A stretch of 64,000 nt of DNA from Oegoconia quadripuncta (taxonomy: Eukaryota > Arthropoda > Insecta > Lepidoptera > Autostichidae), in NCBI GenBank assembly GCA_949316235.1, contig OX438741.1, forward strand, positions 39,439,067-39,503,066. The letters are read 5' to 3'. The notes beneath the pieces were generated by a model. That model was given only the letters and a program-made list of their open reading frames with translations. It made no database searches and had not been told where the DNA came from. Shown here one piece after another: positions 10,446 to 20,528 of this stretch; the stretch's first letter is position 1; each line of letters begins with the position of its first letter. Made by a program: the position numbers and the translations under genes.

Positions 10446-10651
10446 CGCCCCATGAAGAAGCGGCGGCGCAAGCACATGCGTGTGTCCCCCTCGCCCCTGG
10501 TGGCGCCGCCGCTGCGCCGTCCCGCTCCCTCCCCCGCCCCGGCCCCCGCCCGTGAGGAGCCCGACCTGGAGGCGGACGAGGAGCTGGCGGGCGGCAAGGA
10601 GATGCTGATCAACCTGCTGGCGCAGAACCGCCCCGAACAGTACCGCTCGCG
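10446..10651 (+). CDS. exon 3 of 7 of the unrecognised gene
   Basis: Begins after CAG at 10443-10445 in phase 0 and ends in phase 2 at donor GTAAGC (10652). It encodes RPMKKRRRKHMRV, a strong basic nuclear-localisation-like cluster, a Pro/Ala stretch, then an acidic turn into GGKEMLINLLAQNRPEQYRS, a probable amphipathic helix. GC-rich third positions match the other exons. Confidence 0.85.
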
Positions 10652-10684
10652 GTAAGCATGCTCTCACACACACTTGTCATGTTT

Positions 10685-10741
10685 TGACGACCGGTGGATA
10701 GTGACCCTGTCAGCGAAACGGTTGCGGGTTCGAATCCCGAT
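10685..10741 (+). repeat. SINE-C head fragment
   Basis: GTGGATAGTGACCCTGTCAG then GGTTGCGGGTTCGAATCCCG (a tRNA-like B box). The body is missing. It abuts the LINE fragment that follows. Confidence 0.75.
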
Positions 10742-11610
10742 TAAATACCACAGAGGTATCATCTGCAAACAATACTATTTCACATCTATTCCGGGCAAGA
10801 TGACGCAAGTCATTAATGTAAACAAGAAACAGCAATGGTCCGAGAATTGAACCTTGAGGCACTCCCATATTGACCTCAGACCCAGAGGACTTAGTGCCAT
10901 TAACATCACCCTCTGAATTCTATTATACAAGTATGATTTTAAAAGATTCAAAGCCTAACCGTGTATGCTGTAATGTTGTAGTTTCCTGATTAATATATCA
11001 TAATGAACAAAATCAAAAGCCTTTGACAAATCGCAGAAGACACCAATTGCATCCCGCGAATTCTCACAGGCATCAAAAATATGTTGAACTAGCTCAACAC
11101 CGGCATCGTTGTTGAGCTACCCCGTGTGAAGCGAAATTGTTTTGGATGCATGATATTGTTTTGATAAAAATAAGACATTAACTGGTTTAAAATCAAATTC
11201 TCACAAATTTTACTAAATGTCGGTAGTACTGATATAGGTCTAAAGTAATGGGATCGGATGTACTACCTGCTTTAAATAACGGAATGACTTTCCTTAGTTT
11301 CATTAAATCAGGAAACACTCCACGATCAACACATTTGTTAAATGTAGTAGCCAAGTGGGGTGCAATACAATCAATTATGGAATTAATAATTTTAACTGAT
11401 AGGCCGTGAACGTCAGCAGTCTTTTTCATTTGCAATGATTTAAAGGCTTTCGGTACACTATTACTATTTACATGAGTAAATTTAAAGTCTATCTCACATG
11501 GTTCTACATTTTGTAAGATAAGTTATTCAGCCAGAGCGGGAGATGAATGAAGAGACTTAGTCGTCGAGATGGGAATGTCGGTAAAGAACTTTTCAAATGA
11601 TTCAGCAACC
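10742..11610 (-). pseudogene. LINE reverse-transcriptase fragment, frameshifted
   Basis: The minus strand encodes, in shifting frames, the palm and finger blocks of a Jockey/CR1-type reverse transcriptase: ATTFNKCVDRGVFPDLMK then KVIPLFKAG at 11193-11400, a DLSKAFD-like block near 11020-11040, and the catalytic LFADDTSVVF at 10744-10790. Several frameshifts and stops make it inactive. It lies wholly within intron 3 and is separate from the LINE end in intron 2. Confidence 0.85.
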
Positions 11611-11744
11611 TTTAATATTTACCATTAAATGCTCATAGGACGAGCAAACACTGATTTTCAGCTATCACGCAGATAGTAATTAAAATTAAATTCGCCAGGT
11701 TGAAGTAGGTTTAAATACAAATAATAAAAATATCAAAACATAAA

Positions 11745-11885
11745 ATAAATATATCTTTGACATACACACAGCGCCATCTAGTTCTACTCCACAGTAAGCA
11801 ACTATAGGCGTGTGTTGTGGAGACCAGATGGTTGATATACTACATAAATACTTTTTTTTTGTAAATAAATACTTATTATAAATGA
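11745..11885 (-). repeat. SINE-B tail fragment
   Basis: CACACAGCGCCATCTAG and ACCAGATGGTTGATATACTA in antisense; the tRNA head is missing. Confidence 0.8.
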
Positions 11886-12009
11886 AATATAAAAATATTT
11901 ATATTTCATTTCTAATAAGAAAATTATACTTTATTAAAATACAGAAAATGTCGAATAATTGTTTAGATATGGTCTGTTAGAATATATAATCTTATTCCAC
12001 CATCGCCAT

Positions 12010-12462
12010 TTCATCTTCGGACTACTACGCGTGGGGAGGGATTCCACCCGTATGTAGTTAACATACCGAACATTCGCACTAAGCGGTTCGACTCTTCATT
12101 CATAATGCGAACAGCCAAGGCATGTGACTCCCTTCCGGCGTCAGTCTTTCCTGAATCCAACCTTGGGATCTTCAAGAGCAGGGTGAATAGGCATCTACTG
12201 ACAACGCGTGCTTCATCTTCGACCACATCGTCACTTTAAGCCAAGCAGCAATGTTAATAGCATTGTTGTGTTCTGATTGTCAGAGATAAGATAGCCAGTC
12301 CCCCAAATATGTTGGGGTTTCCGGGTCAGTACGCTTCCACCTTCCACCCCATCTTCACTTAACATCAGGTGTGCTTGAGGTCAAGTACGAACCCGTCGTG
12401 TATTAAAAAGAAAACTTTCCATCAGGTGGTCAAACGCGCATCCAGTTGATCGTAAAAAAAAC
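12010..12462 (+). pseudogene. LINE ORF2 C-terminus and 3' tail, interrupted by a SINE
   Basis: The plus frame reads GEGFHPYVVNIPNIRTKRFD and ends SLPASVFPESNLGIFKSRVN plus about 15 residues and TAA near 12236-12238. It is the C-terminal block of a LINE ORF2 also present at 20529-21000. The 3' UTR is split by a SINE-A at 12239-12413 and resumes at 12414 (ACTTTCCATCAGG...), ending in poly(A) at about 12455-12462, only 30 bases before exon 4. Confidence 0.85.
12239..12413 (+). mobile_element. 5'-truncated SINE-A nested in a LINE 3' UTR
   Basis: Starts at GCCAAGCAGCAATG and ends in an A-rich tail. The duplication ACTTT at 12233-12237 and 12414-12418 restores the LINE sequence TCACTTTCCATCAGG. 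Confidence 0.85.
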
Positions 12463-12492
12463 TTGTAAAGCTTCTTTTGCCTTCACTAACAG

Positions 12493-12680
12493 CGGGTCCT
12501 CCCGCGACAGCGACGAGGAGTCGATCAAGGTGGAGCCGCCCGCTCCCCCCGCCCCGGCCCCCGCCCCCGCCCCCGCCCCCTCCCCCTCCCTATCGGGGGA
12601 GGAGGTGCCGATGCTGAGCGACGAGCTGCCGACCAAGCGCGACGGGTACAGCCTCGACAGCGAGATGGAGGCGCCGCCAG
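12493..12680 (+). CDS. exon 4 of 7 of the unrecognised gene
   Basis: Begins after CTAACAG (one base completes the Arg codon split from exon 3) and ends in phase 1 at a non-optimal donor GTTGGT (12681). It encodes GSSRDSDEESIKVEPP, a Pro-Ala repeat of about 20 residues, then EEVPMLSDELPTKRDGYSLD. IKVE fits the sumoylation consensus (hydrophobic-K-x-E). Only 30 bases separate the acceptor from the poly(A) of an inserted LINE. Confidence 0.85.
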
Positions 12681-14026
12681 GTTGGTGCCGCGATACATTA
12701 TATAATTAACTTTTTTTGGCAATGAATGTGCTGGCTAGCGACGTGTGTAACGAGACGCCATGCGACTCGTTGGTTCTCTTTTTTCAGTATTCTCCTTGTT
12801 TGTTTCTTTTTCGGTTAAGTCATAATATTTTAAATTCAAAATTTGAACTCTGCCTGTTCTTTCTCTCCCTCTCTGTAGCTTTTGTTTAATCAGTTCATAA
12901 TTTACCGTTGTAAAGATTGGACGTATACTTTTCTGTTAGTATTGTTTCTATTCTATTTTATTCAGTATAAATATATATTACGTACAAAGTTCATCAAGTT
13001 ATTTGTGTACGTGATACCCTTAAAAATAAAAGTTGTCACTGACAACGATTTCAAGTTTTCCGCCGGCTCATCTTCATTTTCTTCATACTGTGGCCTACTC
13101 CTGGACATCTTCTACGACATCAGCCCGGGAGTAGTGCTTCACGTGACGCCGGTTAAGCTGAGGACATAGCGTTCAGCGCCATCTGCGGAACGATTACGTT
13201 AACTTTGAATGAATCACGAGTGAACTAGGAAGAACGAATGAAGGAGTGATTGACGTTTATACTGCTTCGCAGGAAAGTTGGTAAATTAATTAAATTCCTG
13301 TTAGATATCTACAAACGCTTGATTATACAGTTTTCTAAATTGAATATAATTTTTACTCTTTTGTTGTTCGAAGATTATTTTTTTAACCCCGACGCAAAAA
13401 AAGGGTTGTTACTCATTGTTGTATGTAAATGTGGGTACCTACTAAGAAATTGATGAAGGTACGCAACATATAATAAATCAGTCTTATTCCAGCAATCGGT
13501 TGTTTCACTTCATGGTGGCAGCGGTGCTCGTTATTTCGATATAACATAATTGTTTTATTGCCAACGAATTAGTCGTGTGTGTTAAGTACCTATACATAAT
13601 AGAGCCGCGATATGGAATGCAATGCAATTCGAAATATTTTTAAAAGCATCGGGAGTGCATAAAGAACCGGCGGACGTCCAAGCCACAAGCCACGTAACAA
13701 CCCTCTTTTTGCGTCGGGGCTATTTTTGCATATTTTAAAGCGGTCAAAGTGATTTGACCGCTGTCTATGTGTGTCTGTCTGTGGCACCGTAACTCTTAAA
13801 CGGGTGAACCGATTTGGATGCAATGTTTTTATTTGACAACAGGTTTTCTAGCGAAATGTAACTGTGTGGTTGTACAAACAACTTTATAACATGTCACTTG
13901 GTTCTGTTCTCTCGAGCAGGTGTTTAATACACAAATTAAATAAAACAATTTGATTCTTATAATTGACCCTTTCGATCAGTACATGAAATACAGGATATTC
14001 TTTTTTACATATTTATTTATATTATA
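12681..14026. other. intron 4, left part: unassigned DNA with two related repeat pieces
   Basis: 13375-13410 (AACCCCGACGCAAAAAAAGG) and 13690-13845 (CAACCCTCTTTTTGCGTCGG inverted, then GGTGAACCGATTTGGATGCA) are parts of a dispersed insect repeat facing opposite ways. Between them CTTCATGGTGGCAGCGGTGC resembles a retroelement primer-binding region, possibly an old LTR remnant. No gene seen. Confidence 0.35.
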
Positions 14027-15009
14027 TACAGGATGAGTTTTTTTACCGCAAGGAAAAAAATAGGGCATATTAGGTAAGTGAAATAGAAGTTATTGGAATA
14101 TGTAGATTTTTTTTTCAAAACCATCATCGAATAAAGCGTTAATTGTGTCATTTGACGGCCGTGTTTGTACCATTAAATTAAATAAATAAAGATAATTTGG
14201 AGAGAATATGAGTTACAAATAAATTTCGCATGATAGGAACGAATCCCAGCAGTTGCATATAAGTCTATGGACGGCGCGTGCGTTATTGAAAAAACAAAAT
14301 TAAACTACTGTATATTACTTCGCTAGAACGAGCAGTGGACTGTAAAAATGTCACTTTCATCTAGAAAAACTATGAAGCAAGCTAGGTACCTCGTGGTCCT
14401 GTGACTGTTACCTAAGGATCTTCTCGGGAGTTCCCTGTTCATCCACTGGTCTTCGACACTAGGATGGGCCTTATACGGAGGCTAATCCGTAAAGCAATCT
14501 TCACTTGTTATTTATTGAATTTTGGAGTAAATTAATAATAACACACGCGCAGCTATGTTAGAGTCGACAAGTAAGATGAGGAAGGGGTTAAGCAAGTGAC
14601 GTCACAAACATGGCGGACGGATGCGAGTGCGTTCCTTTATACTTGTAAATTTTATATAAATCTACAAAATTTATAATTAAAAACTATTCTTTTTTTTATG
14701 CACGACGGGTTCGTACTTGACCTCAATCACACCTGATGTTAAGTGAAGATGAGGTCGAAGCGTACTGACCCGGAAACCCCAAGACATTTGGGGGACTGGC
14801 TATCTTATCTCTGACAACCGGAACACAACAATGCTATTAACATTGCTGCTTGGCGGCAGATTTAGATAAGATGGTGGTAGCTAGCCAGGCGGACATTTAA
14901 AATGCCCTACCACCAACCAAAACTAAGCTTAATATCCTATTACTACCTATGCCAATAACTTTTATTTCATTTACCTAATTTTCCTTACGGTAAAAAAACT
15001 CATCCGGTA
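14027..15009. mobile_element. MITE with TIR TACCGGATGAGTTTTTTTAC, expanded copy with a nested SINE
   Basis: Inverted ends about 85 bp long (GGATGAGTTTTTTTACCGCA ... GGTAAAAAAACTCATCCGGT) with GGGCATATTAGGTAAGTGAA just inside. The interior holds extra sequence and a SINE-A at 14689-14920. Other copies: 21530-21857, 22664-23098 and pieces at 61889-62365. Confidence 0.75.
14689..14920 (-). mobile_element. SINE-A, 5'-truncated
   Basis: Poly-T, then ATGCACGACGGGTTCGTACT, GATGAGGTCGAAG, GGCGGCAGATTTAGATAAGA and CCCTACCACCAACCAA. The tRNA head is missing. Confidence 0.85.
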
Positions 15010-15227
15010 TATTATATTTCCGGTTCAAGTAGTTTTTCAAAAATTTTGCAAATGTAGTTTGAACTTATTTATCAGAATAAAATGAGAACTTTTTTAAGTA
15101 AATTTCCAATCTTCAAATATTTTTTTTTTTTCCTTTATGTCCAATACATATTATGCTTAAAACATTGAACTATTATGTTTACTTTCAGTCTTAATACTTT
15201 ATGTATTGATTGTATAGTTCAACTTTA

Positions 15228-15435
15228 ACCTGTTCAGCGTTGTGGTTAGAAACACTGACCGCTATATTAAAAGGTCGCGGGTTCAAGTCCTATTTAAATG
15301 TTTGTATGATGAATACGGAATTATAGATGGATAATATTTCTATTAAAATATTTTGGATACATAATACGTGCATTTGGTTGCTTACTGTGGAACTAGATGG
15401 AGCTGTGTTTGAGCAATCATTTATTTATTTTTTAG
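15228..15435 (+). mobile_element. SINE-B, diverged
   Basis: tRNA-like head GGTCGCGGGTTCAAGTCC near 15272, then GATGAATACGGAATTATAGA and GGAACTAGATGGAGCTGTG. Confidence 0.75.
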
Positions 15436-15762
15436 TACAAGACCATATATTATAGATGATCAAACGAACTTGCAAAGTGAAGTTCGGCCGGTATTATATG
15501 AGGACGCTTCATTCAAAGATATATCTGACACATGTATTAGATTTATTGTACTGGTAACTTCGCATCTGCTCAATATATGTCTCAGGTATATCAAAGAATG
15601 AAACGTACGAAATATACCTAATCTACTTTTATAACTTTTGAACAATAAAGGTATTCATTCAATATAATATACAATATGAATATTATACTATACAATATAA
15701 ATATATTACAATACAAAAGAAAACAAAGAAGTTTCCTACTACCTTCTTGAATTAAAAAAAAA

Positions 15763-15815
15763 ATCAAATTAAGACAAACTAGCCGAGCCGAATGACCAGA
15801 TTGTTCTTAATTTAA
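15763..15815. repeat. short palindromic element, third copy
   Basis: AAATCAAATTAAGACAAACT ... GACCAGATTGTTCTTAATTT with a GCCGAGCCGAATG core; same family as 6165-6232. Confidence 0.6.
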
Positions 15816-15885
15816 ATAAATATCCTTAAACACGCACACAGCGCCATCTAGCTCCAAACTAAGCAATTAACTAATACCACTGATA
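15816..15885 (-). repeat. SINE-B tail fragment
   Basis: AAATAAATATCCTTAAACAC then CACACAGCGCCATCTAGCTC; inserted directly beside the palindrome. Confidence 0.6.
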
Positions 15886-15967
15886 GATATAGTATACGAA
15901 TAATTTTTTTAAGTGAATATATTTACAAGGTTATATTTTGTATACCAAAAATGCGAATTCAGTTACT

Positions 15968-16392
15968 GTTATGTTTGTGAAATTGGCGTTTTGTATGACA
16001 TCATGAATTTCATAAAGACTGTTTTCTCATTTTTGAAACATTTTTGATTTTTTTTTGGGAACGGCAAATCCAAATTTAGCGAAACTTTGTGTGTATTATC
16101 GGATAACATTAAGTTAACTATAGGAAGCGTTAATTTTTAAAAGCAACCGCTTTATAAAAGTTTCAGCGAATCTAAGAAATGATTATGGGAAGCACATGAG
16201 AAGAGCTCTGTTCAATTTTTTTTTATTATGTGATATAGCCCCGAAATTAAAAAAATATTTCATGTGAAACCTTGAAATAATATTCCATTTTCCAAATAAA
16301 AAACAAATTTGGATATAGCTTTGAAAATCGCAGGAATTGGTACATATGAATAACGAGGAAAAAAAACTCCAATTTCATCGGTAAAGACCCAA
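15968..16392. mobile_element. MITE with TIR TAGGTCCTTACCTATGAAAT, copy 2
   Basis: Inverted relative to copy 1. The right end GGTAAAGACCCAA is followed by TA; the left end is diverged (TGTGAAATTGGCGTTTTGTA). Confidence 0.7.
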
Positions 16393-16510
16393 TATAAAAT
16401 ATAACCCCATATTTTTATACATGGAATCAATTCTATGCGTGCTTCTGATCAAAATAAGTTCAGGTATCAATATATAACCTTGTATATGTTAAATATAAAC
16501 TCGTTATACA

Positions 16511-16573
16511 AACATGACCCGAGCGGGATTAAAACCCGTGACCTCTATAGCGGTCATTGTGTCCAACGACAAC
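16511..16573 (-). repeat. antisense SINE-B tRNA-like head overlapping a splice acceptor
   Basis: GAGCGGGATT..AACCCG..GACC..TATAGCGGTCA matches the reverse complement of SINE-B heads elsewhere in the window (for example 16800-16860 and 15249-15290). The following TTGTGTCCAAC also aligns with the SINE, with a few mismatches. The acceptor CTATAG at 16545-16550 falls inside it. Confidence 0.6.
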
Positions 16574-16732
16574 TCGGAACATAGCTTCGACATATCTAAC
16601 TCGGGCTCACGTGGGATAGCGGAGCCGGCGGGTGGAGGGGGCGGGGGCGGAGGGGGGAGGGGCGCGGCGCGCCGACACCGGCACCGGCCCGCGCCGCGCT
16701 CCGACACGGACGACAACTATCTACAGGACGAG
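16551..16732 (+). CDS. exon 5 of 7 of the unrecognised gene
   Basis: Phase 1 in, phase 0 out at donor GTACGA (16733). It encodes VIVSNDNSEHSFDISNSGSR, a Gly-rich run of nine or so glycines, an Arg/His-rich segment and TDDNYLQDE. The acceptor and first few codons overlap an antisense SINE head, so the start of this exon may be recently recruited. A slightly different acceptor is possible; the rest of the frame is secure. Confidence 0.78.
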
Positions 16733-16799
16733 GTACGAACACTCACTAGGGATGAAAAGCGGCTTTTGAGACCCGAACGACATAAACATTTGAATTTAA

Positions 16800-17640
16800 C
16801 GACCTGTTAGCAACTCTGACCACTATACCGAAAGGTTGCGGGTTCGAATCCCGCTAGGGGCATATTGTTTGTGTGATGAATACGGACATGTGTACCCCGA
16901 GAATTATGTGTGGGCAGCAGTGGAGGGGAAGAAGTGACAAATCCACAAGATAAAGTCCCAAAAATTTAATAAACGTTCCAAAGTTATTAATACAAAATAT
17001 GTAAAAAATATAAATCTAATATCCTAAATTACGTGACCGTCGGTCGATGCTTATACCGAGTGTGTCGAAATTGTCTTTTTGAACTAAAAGCCGCGCACTA
17101 GTCGAGTCACATTTCGCGGATTTTCGTCACATACTAATGCATTTCCGTAACACGAGTTATTGATGTTTTTATTTATAATAAGTAATTTATTTACAAAAAA
17201 AAAAAAATATGTAGTAGATCGACCATCTGTTTTTTTTTATGCATAACGGGTTGGTACTTGACCTCAATCACACCTGATGTTAAGTGAAGATGAGGTCGAA
17301 GATGGAAGCGTACTAACCCGGAAACCCCAACACATTTGGGGGACTGGGTATCTTATCTCTGACAACCGGAACACGGCAATGCTATTAACATTGCTGCTTG
17401 GCGGCAGATTTAGATAAGATGGTGGTAGCTAGCCAGGCGGACATTAAAATGCCCTACCACCAACCAAACCGAGTACCCCGCTGGGGATCGAACCCGCGAC
17501 CTCCGAATCGTAAACCCAATATTGTTTACATTGAGCCACGGAGGCGGGTATCCACAACACAAGCCTATAGTTGCTTACTGTGGAACTAGATGGCGCTGTG
17601 TGTATGTCTAAGGATATTTATTTATTATATTTTTATTTAT
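16800..17640 (+). mobile_element. SINE-B with two insertions
   Basis: Head 16800-16905 (GGTTGCGGGTTCGAATCCCG), interrupted by about 240 bp of unassigned DNA (16906-17150). Body 17150-17229, then a complete SINE-A (17230-17548) inserted at CCATCTG/GTATCCAC, then the SINE-B tail (GGAACTAGATGGCGCTGTGT) to about 17625. Confidence 0.8.
17230..17548 (-). mobile_element. SINE-A, full length
   Basis: Complete antisense copy of about 319 bp. From the right: CGCCTCCGTGGCTCAATG (A-box region), GGTTCGATCCCCAGCG (B box), GGTAGGGCATTTTAATGTCC, the body, and an A-rich 3' end after ACCCGTTATGCAT. It serves as the reference copy here. Confidence 0.9.
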
Positions 17641-18458
17641 TTATTTAATCCCATAAAAAGTAAGCATATTTGAAAACAATAATATTGTTAGTCATTATAC
17701 AGTACACCAGTGGCGTCCGCCCCATACAGGCAAAAAGGCAGTGTCTACCCTAGAAAATTGTCCTACATACAAGTATCACAAATAAAACAAGTTATTGTAT
17801 TTTTGTAATTATTTACCTAAAAAGTTATAAGTATTATTAGTAAACACCTGGTGTCGAGGGTCTGATGATGGAGTCAGGAGGTGGATGGTGGAACTCGTCA
17901 GTGGCGACTAGTAAACCCCTCGGGGGGTTGGGCTCATATGATTCGTTTTGACGAGCCTATTATATTGCACTTGGTTCGAAGATCTGATGATGGACCCAGG
18001 AGGTGGATGGTGGATATTATTATTTTGTAGTTGTATTTCTTCTCATTTAATATCAAATTTCATCATTCTGCCGACTGAATTTACGTCGTCGCCATCGCCG
18101 CATTCGCAATCTGCTGAATCAGCTAATGTCATAGAAAAAAGCTTGGCCTTAAAATGTAATAATTGTAAATATTAATGGTACAATGTAATACGTATATCGT
18201 AGAGTTTATCGTCTTCATTAAATGCCAACATCAAAAATGCCAAAATGCTTAAAAGGAGAATCCCACGACATAAATCTTTATGTATCTTATTTATAAATAT
18301 TTATTTATATTAATTCCTCCTACAACGCCCCTTATATTAAAAATTCAGATTAAAACACATGATTGAATGACAATCCAATCCTCGTGAATGAAGGAAACTA
18401 CGGCTGTAGAAAAAGTATTGTATGCAACGAAAATAAATCGTACTTTGTCACAATATAG
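17641..18458. other. intron 5, unassigned
   Basis: AT-rich. A 33-bp phrase (TCTGATGATGGA...CAGGAGGTGGATGGTGGA) occurs twice, near 17860 and 17980, as direct repeats about 120 bp apart. No gene seen. Confidence 0.4.
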
Positions 18459-18622
18459 CCGCCGAGGATGCAGCAGCGTGGGCCCAGCGCTGGGGGTGGG
18501 AGTGGGGGCGGGCCCACGCCGCGGGGGCACACGGCGGCCCCTCTGAAGGTGGTGATGCGGAGCAACCTCACCTTCAACCTCGGCGATGAGTTCTTCCGCT
18601 GGCGAGCCGACGATGACGTCAC
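18459..18622 (+). CDS. exon 6 of 7 of the unrecognised gene
   Basis: Starts in phase 0 after ATATAG and ends in phase 2 at the consensus donor GTGAGT (18623). It encodes a Gly/Pro-rich lead and then KVVMRSNLTFNLGDEFFRWR plus ADDDVT, which has the composition of a folded or conserved motif rather than the low complexity seen elsewhere. Confidence 0.85.
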
Positions 18623-18691
18623 GTGAGTAAAACATTAGATAAAGTATACAATACATTTTAAGTTAATTGTAATCAGTTGCGGATATCATTT

Positions 18692-18800
18692 TGACGACAG
18701 ATTGGTGAAGTGGATAGTGACCCTGTCAGCGAAGCCTAGGGTTGCGGGTTCGATTTCCGCGAGGAGTAAATGTTTGTGTGATGAATACGAACATTTATTT
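18692..18800 (+). repeat. SINE-C, head and part of body
   Basis: GTGGATAGTGACCCTGTCAG, GGTTGCGGGTTCGATTTCCG, GATGAATACGAACATTTATT. Confidence 0.8.
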
Positions 18801-18844
18801 TTCTGCCCACAAATGTCCCATAGCTGTGGATTGTCTGGAAATTA

Positions 18845-18927
18845 GTGACAAGACCGCCTAATTGTGGTCTATTGATATCATCTAAAATTATTGTAAATTA
18901 TTTTGCGCAATAAAGAGTATTTGTATA
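18845..18927 (+). repeat. LINE 3' tail (AATAAAG family)
   Basis: AAGACCGCCTAATTGTGG and GCGCAATAAAGAGTATTTGT, directly 5' of the foldback element. Confidence 0.55.
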
Positions 18928-18929
18928 TA

Positions 18930-19786
18930 CAGGGCGTCCCAAAGTTATGGGACATGAAGGGGAAGTACCTTAAATATCGTAGATAGTGAATTTTGCTCAA
19001 AGAAGACTTTATGTTATTTTTAAAAGTTAGTAATTCTGCATTCATAGATTTTCTAAAAATTATTTGCTTCGGCTGGGAATCGAACCGACTCAAATGTAAA
19101 AAAAAAAACACCCTACTTTTATGATGCCAATCGAAAGAATAGCTAAAAAATAATAACTCTGCCTAAGTAACATAGTATTTTAAAAGAAAGGAACAACGTG
19201 AAATTAATCATTTTAATCAAATAAAAAACATACATGAAACTGCCGTAGTCAATTAAGTAGGTATTTTTTTGTAAATTAATTAATTAAATGCTCAAAATGT
19301 GATCCCTCTTGTCTTACGCAAATCGCCAATCTTTTAATGAGCCCGCTGCCTGTTGATTTTCTAATCATTTTATGGTGAACACTCGATGTGATATGGCACA
19401 ATTCTGTTTGCAACTTATTTACGAATAATCAATGCTATCTTTGGAATGATAATATCGCTACTTTTCGAACGTCGTCGGCAATAAATAACTTTCTTGAAAT
19501 TTGACTCAATCATTTTATGTTGTTCCTTTCTTTTAAAATACTATGTTACTTAGGCAGAGTTATTATTTTTTAGCTATTCTTTCGATTGGCATCATAAAAG
19601 TAGGGTGTTTTTTTTTTCACATTTAAGTCGGTTCGATTCCCAGCCGAAGCAAGTAATTTTTAGAAAATCTATGAATGCAGAATTACTAACTTTTAAAAAT
19701 AACATAAAGTCTTCTTTGAGCAAAATTCACTATCTACAATATTTAAGGTACTTCCCCTTCATGTCCCATAACTTTGGGACGCCCTG
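18930..19786. mobile_element. 857-bp foldback DNA transposon with 268-bp TIRs
   Basis: Starts CAGGGCGTCCCAAAGTTATG and ends with its inverse, flanked by TA. The arms 18930-19197 and 19519-19786 are equal in length and almost identical. The 321-bp centre on the minus strand reads GLIKRLAICVRQEGSHFEHL near its end, like the C-terminus of some Tc1/mariner-group transposases. This suggests an internally deleted derivative of an autonomous element. Small mirrored ORFs in the arms are artefacts. Confidence 0.85.
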
Positions 19787-19800
19787 TATAATTAGATATT

Positions 19801-19985
19801 AACGCCCGATTGGTGTTGCGGGTTCGAATTGTGTGTGATGAATACGAACATTTATTCCCGAGTCATGGACAATAATATTTATGTATGTTTATCCGTTATC
19901 TAGTATCCATAGTACAAACTTCGCTTAATTTGGGACTAGATGATTGGTGTAAGTGTCCTAAATATTTGTTTATTATAAATTAGTT
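19801..19985 (+). mobile_element. SINE-C with internal head deletion
   Basis: CGCCCGATTGGTG is joined directly to TTGCGGGTTCGAATTGTGTG, so the middle of the head is lost. The tail CTTCGCTTAATTTGGGACTA and TGGTGTAAGTGTCC is present. Confidence 0.75.
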
Positions 19986-19989
19986 TAAT

Positions 19990-20295
19990 CGCCTCCGTGG
20001 CTTAATATAAACAACTTAGGGTTTACGAATTTCGGGTTCGATCCCCAGCGCGGTCTTTATTCAGTACTCGGTTGGGTTGGTGGTAGGGCATTTTAAATGT
20101 CCGCCTGGCTAGCTACCACCAGCTTATCTAAATCTGCTGCCAAACAGCAATGTTAATAGCATTGTTAATATTCCGGTTGTCAGAGATAAGATAGCTAGTT
20201 CTCCAAATATTTGAGTGTCCGGGTTAGTACACTTCGACCTTTGGCCTGATCTTAACATCAGGTGTGATTGAGATCAAGTGCTAACTCGTCATGCA
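19990..20295 (+). mobile_element. SINE-A, full length
   Basis: CGCCTCCGTGGCTTAATATA head, GGTTCGATCCCCAGCGCGGT, full body, and tail ending AACTCGTCATGCA. Confidence 0.88.
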
Positions 20296-20313
20296 ACTAG
20301 GGGTGAAATTGAG

Positions 20314-20463
20314 CGCTTGGCGGCAGGTTTAGATAAGATGGTGGCAGCTAGCCAGGCGGACATTTAACCACCAACCAAATCGAGTAGGTACTTAACCATG
20401 TACGAACCTGCGACCTGCGAATCGTAAACCCAATGTTGTTTACATTGAGCCACGGAGGCGGTT
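20314..20463 (-). mobile_element. SINE-A head and partial body
   Basis: GCTTGGCGGCAGGTTTAGAT to TTGAGCCACGGAGGCGG, tail-to-tail with the preceding copy. Confidence 0.8.
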
Positions 20464-20528
20464 AAACTTTTATTTATTATTTTTTTGGAATAGGAAAGTT
20501 GGTTCCATAGAAAAAAAGGTTCCTATAT

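Noticed and set aside
10418..10673. Minus-strand ORFs over exon 3, and similar shadows over exons 2, 4, 5, 6 and 7
   Set aside because: They are antisense reflections of GC-rich coding exons with few stop codons; phase logic supports only the plus strand.
13470..13520. Possible LTR and primer-binding site (TTCATGGTGGCAGCGGTGCT)
   Set aside because: No second LTR, no gag/pol nearby and no target duplication; left as a remark only.
17859..18012. Direct repeats of a GATGATGGA...GGTGGATGGTGGA phrase as a functional motif
   Set aside because: Likely part of a dispersed repeat; two copies give no further structure.
18878..19802. Two matching ORFs of 77 and 65 codons on opposite strands
   Set aside because: They are the same sequence in the two inverted arms of a foldback transposon.
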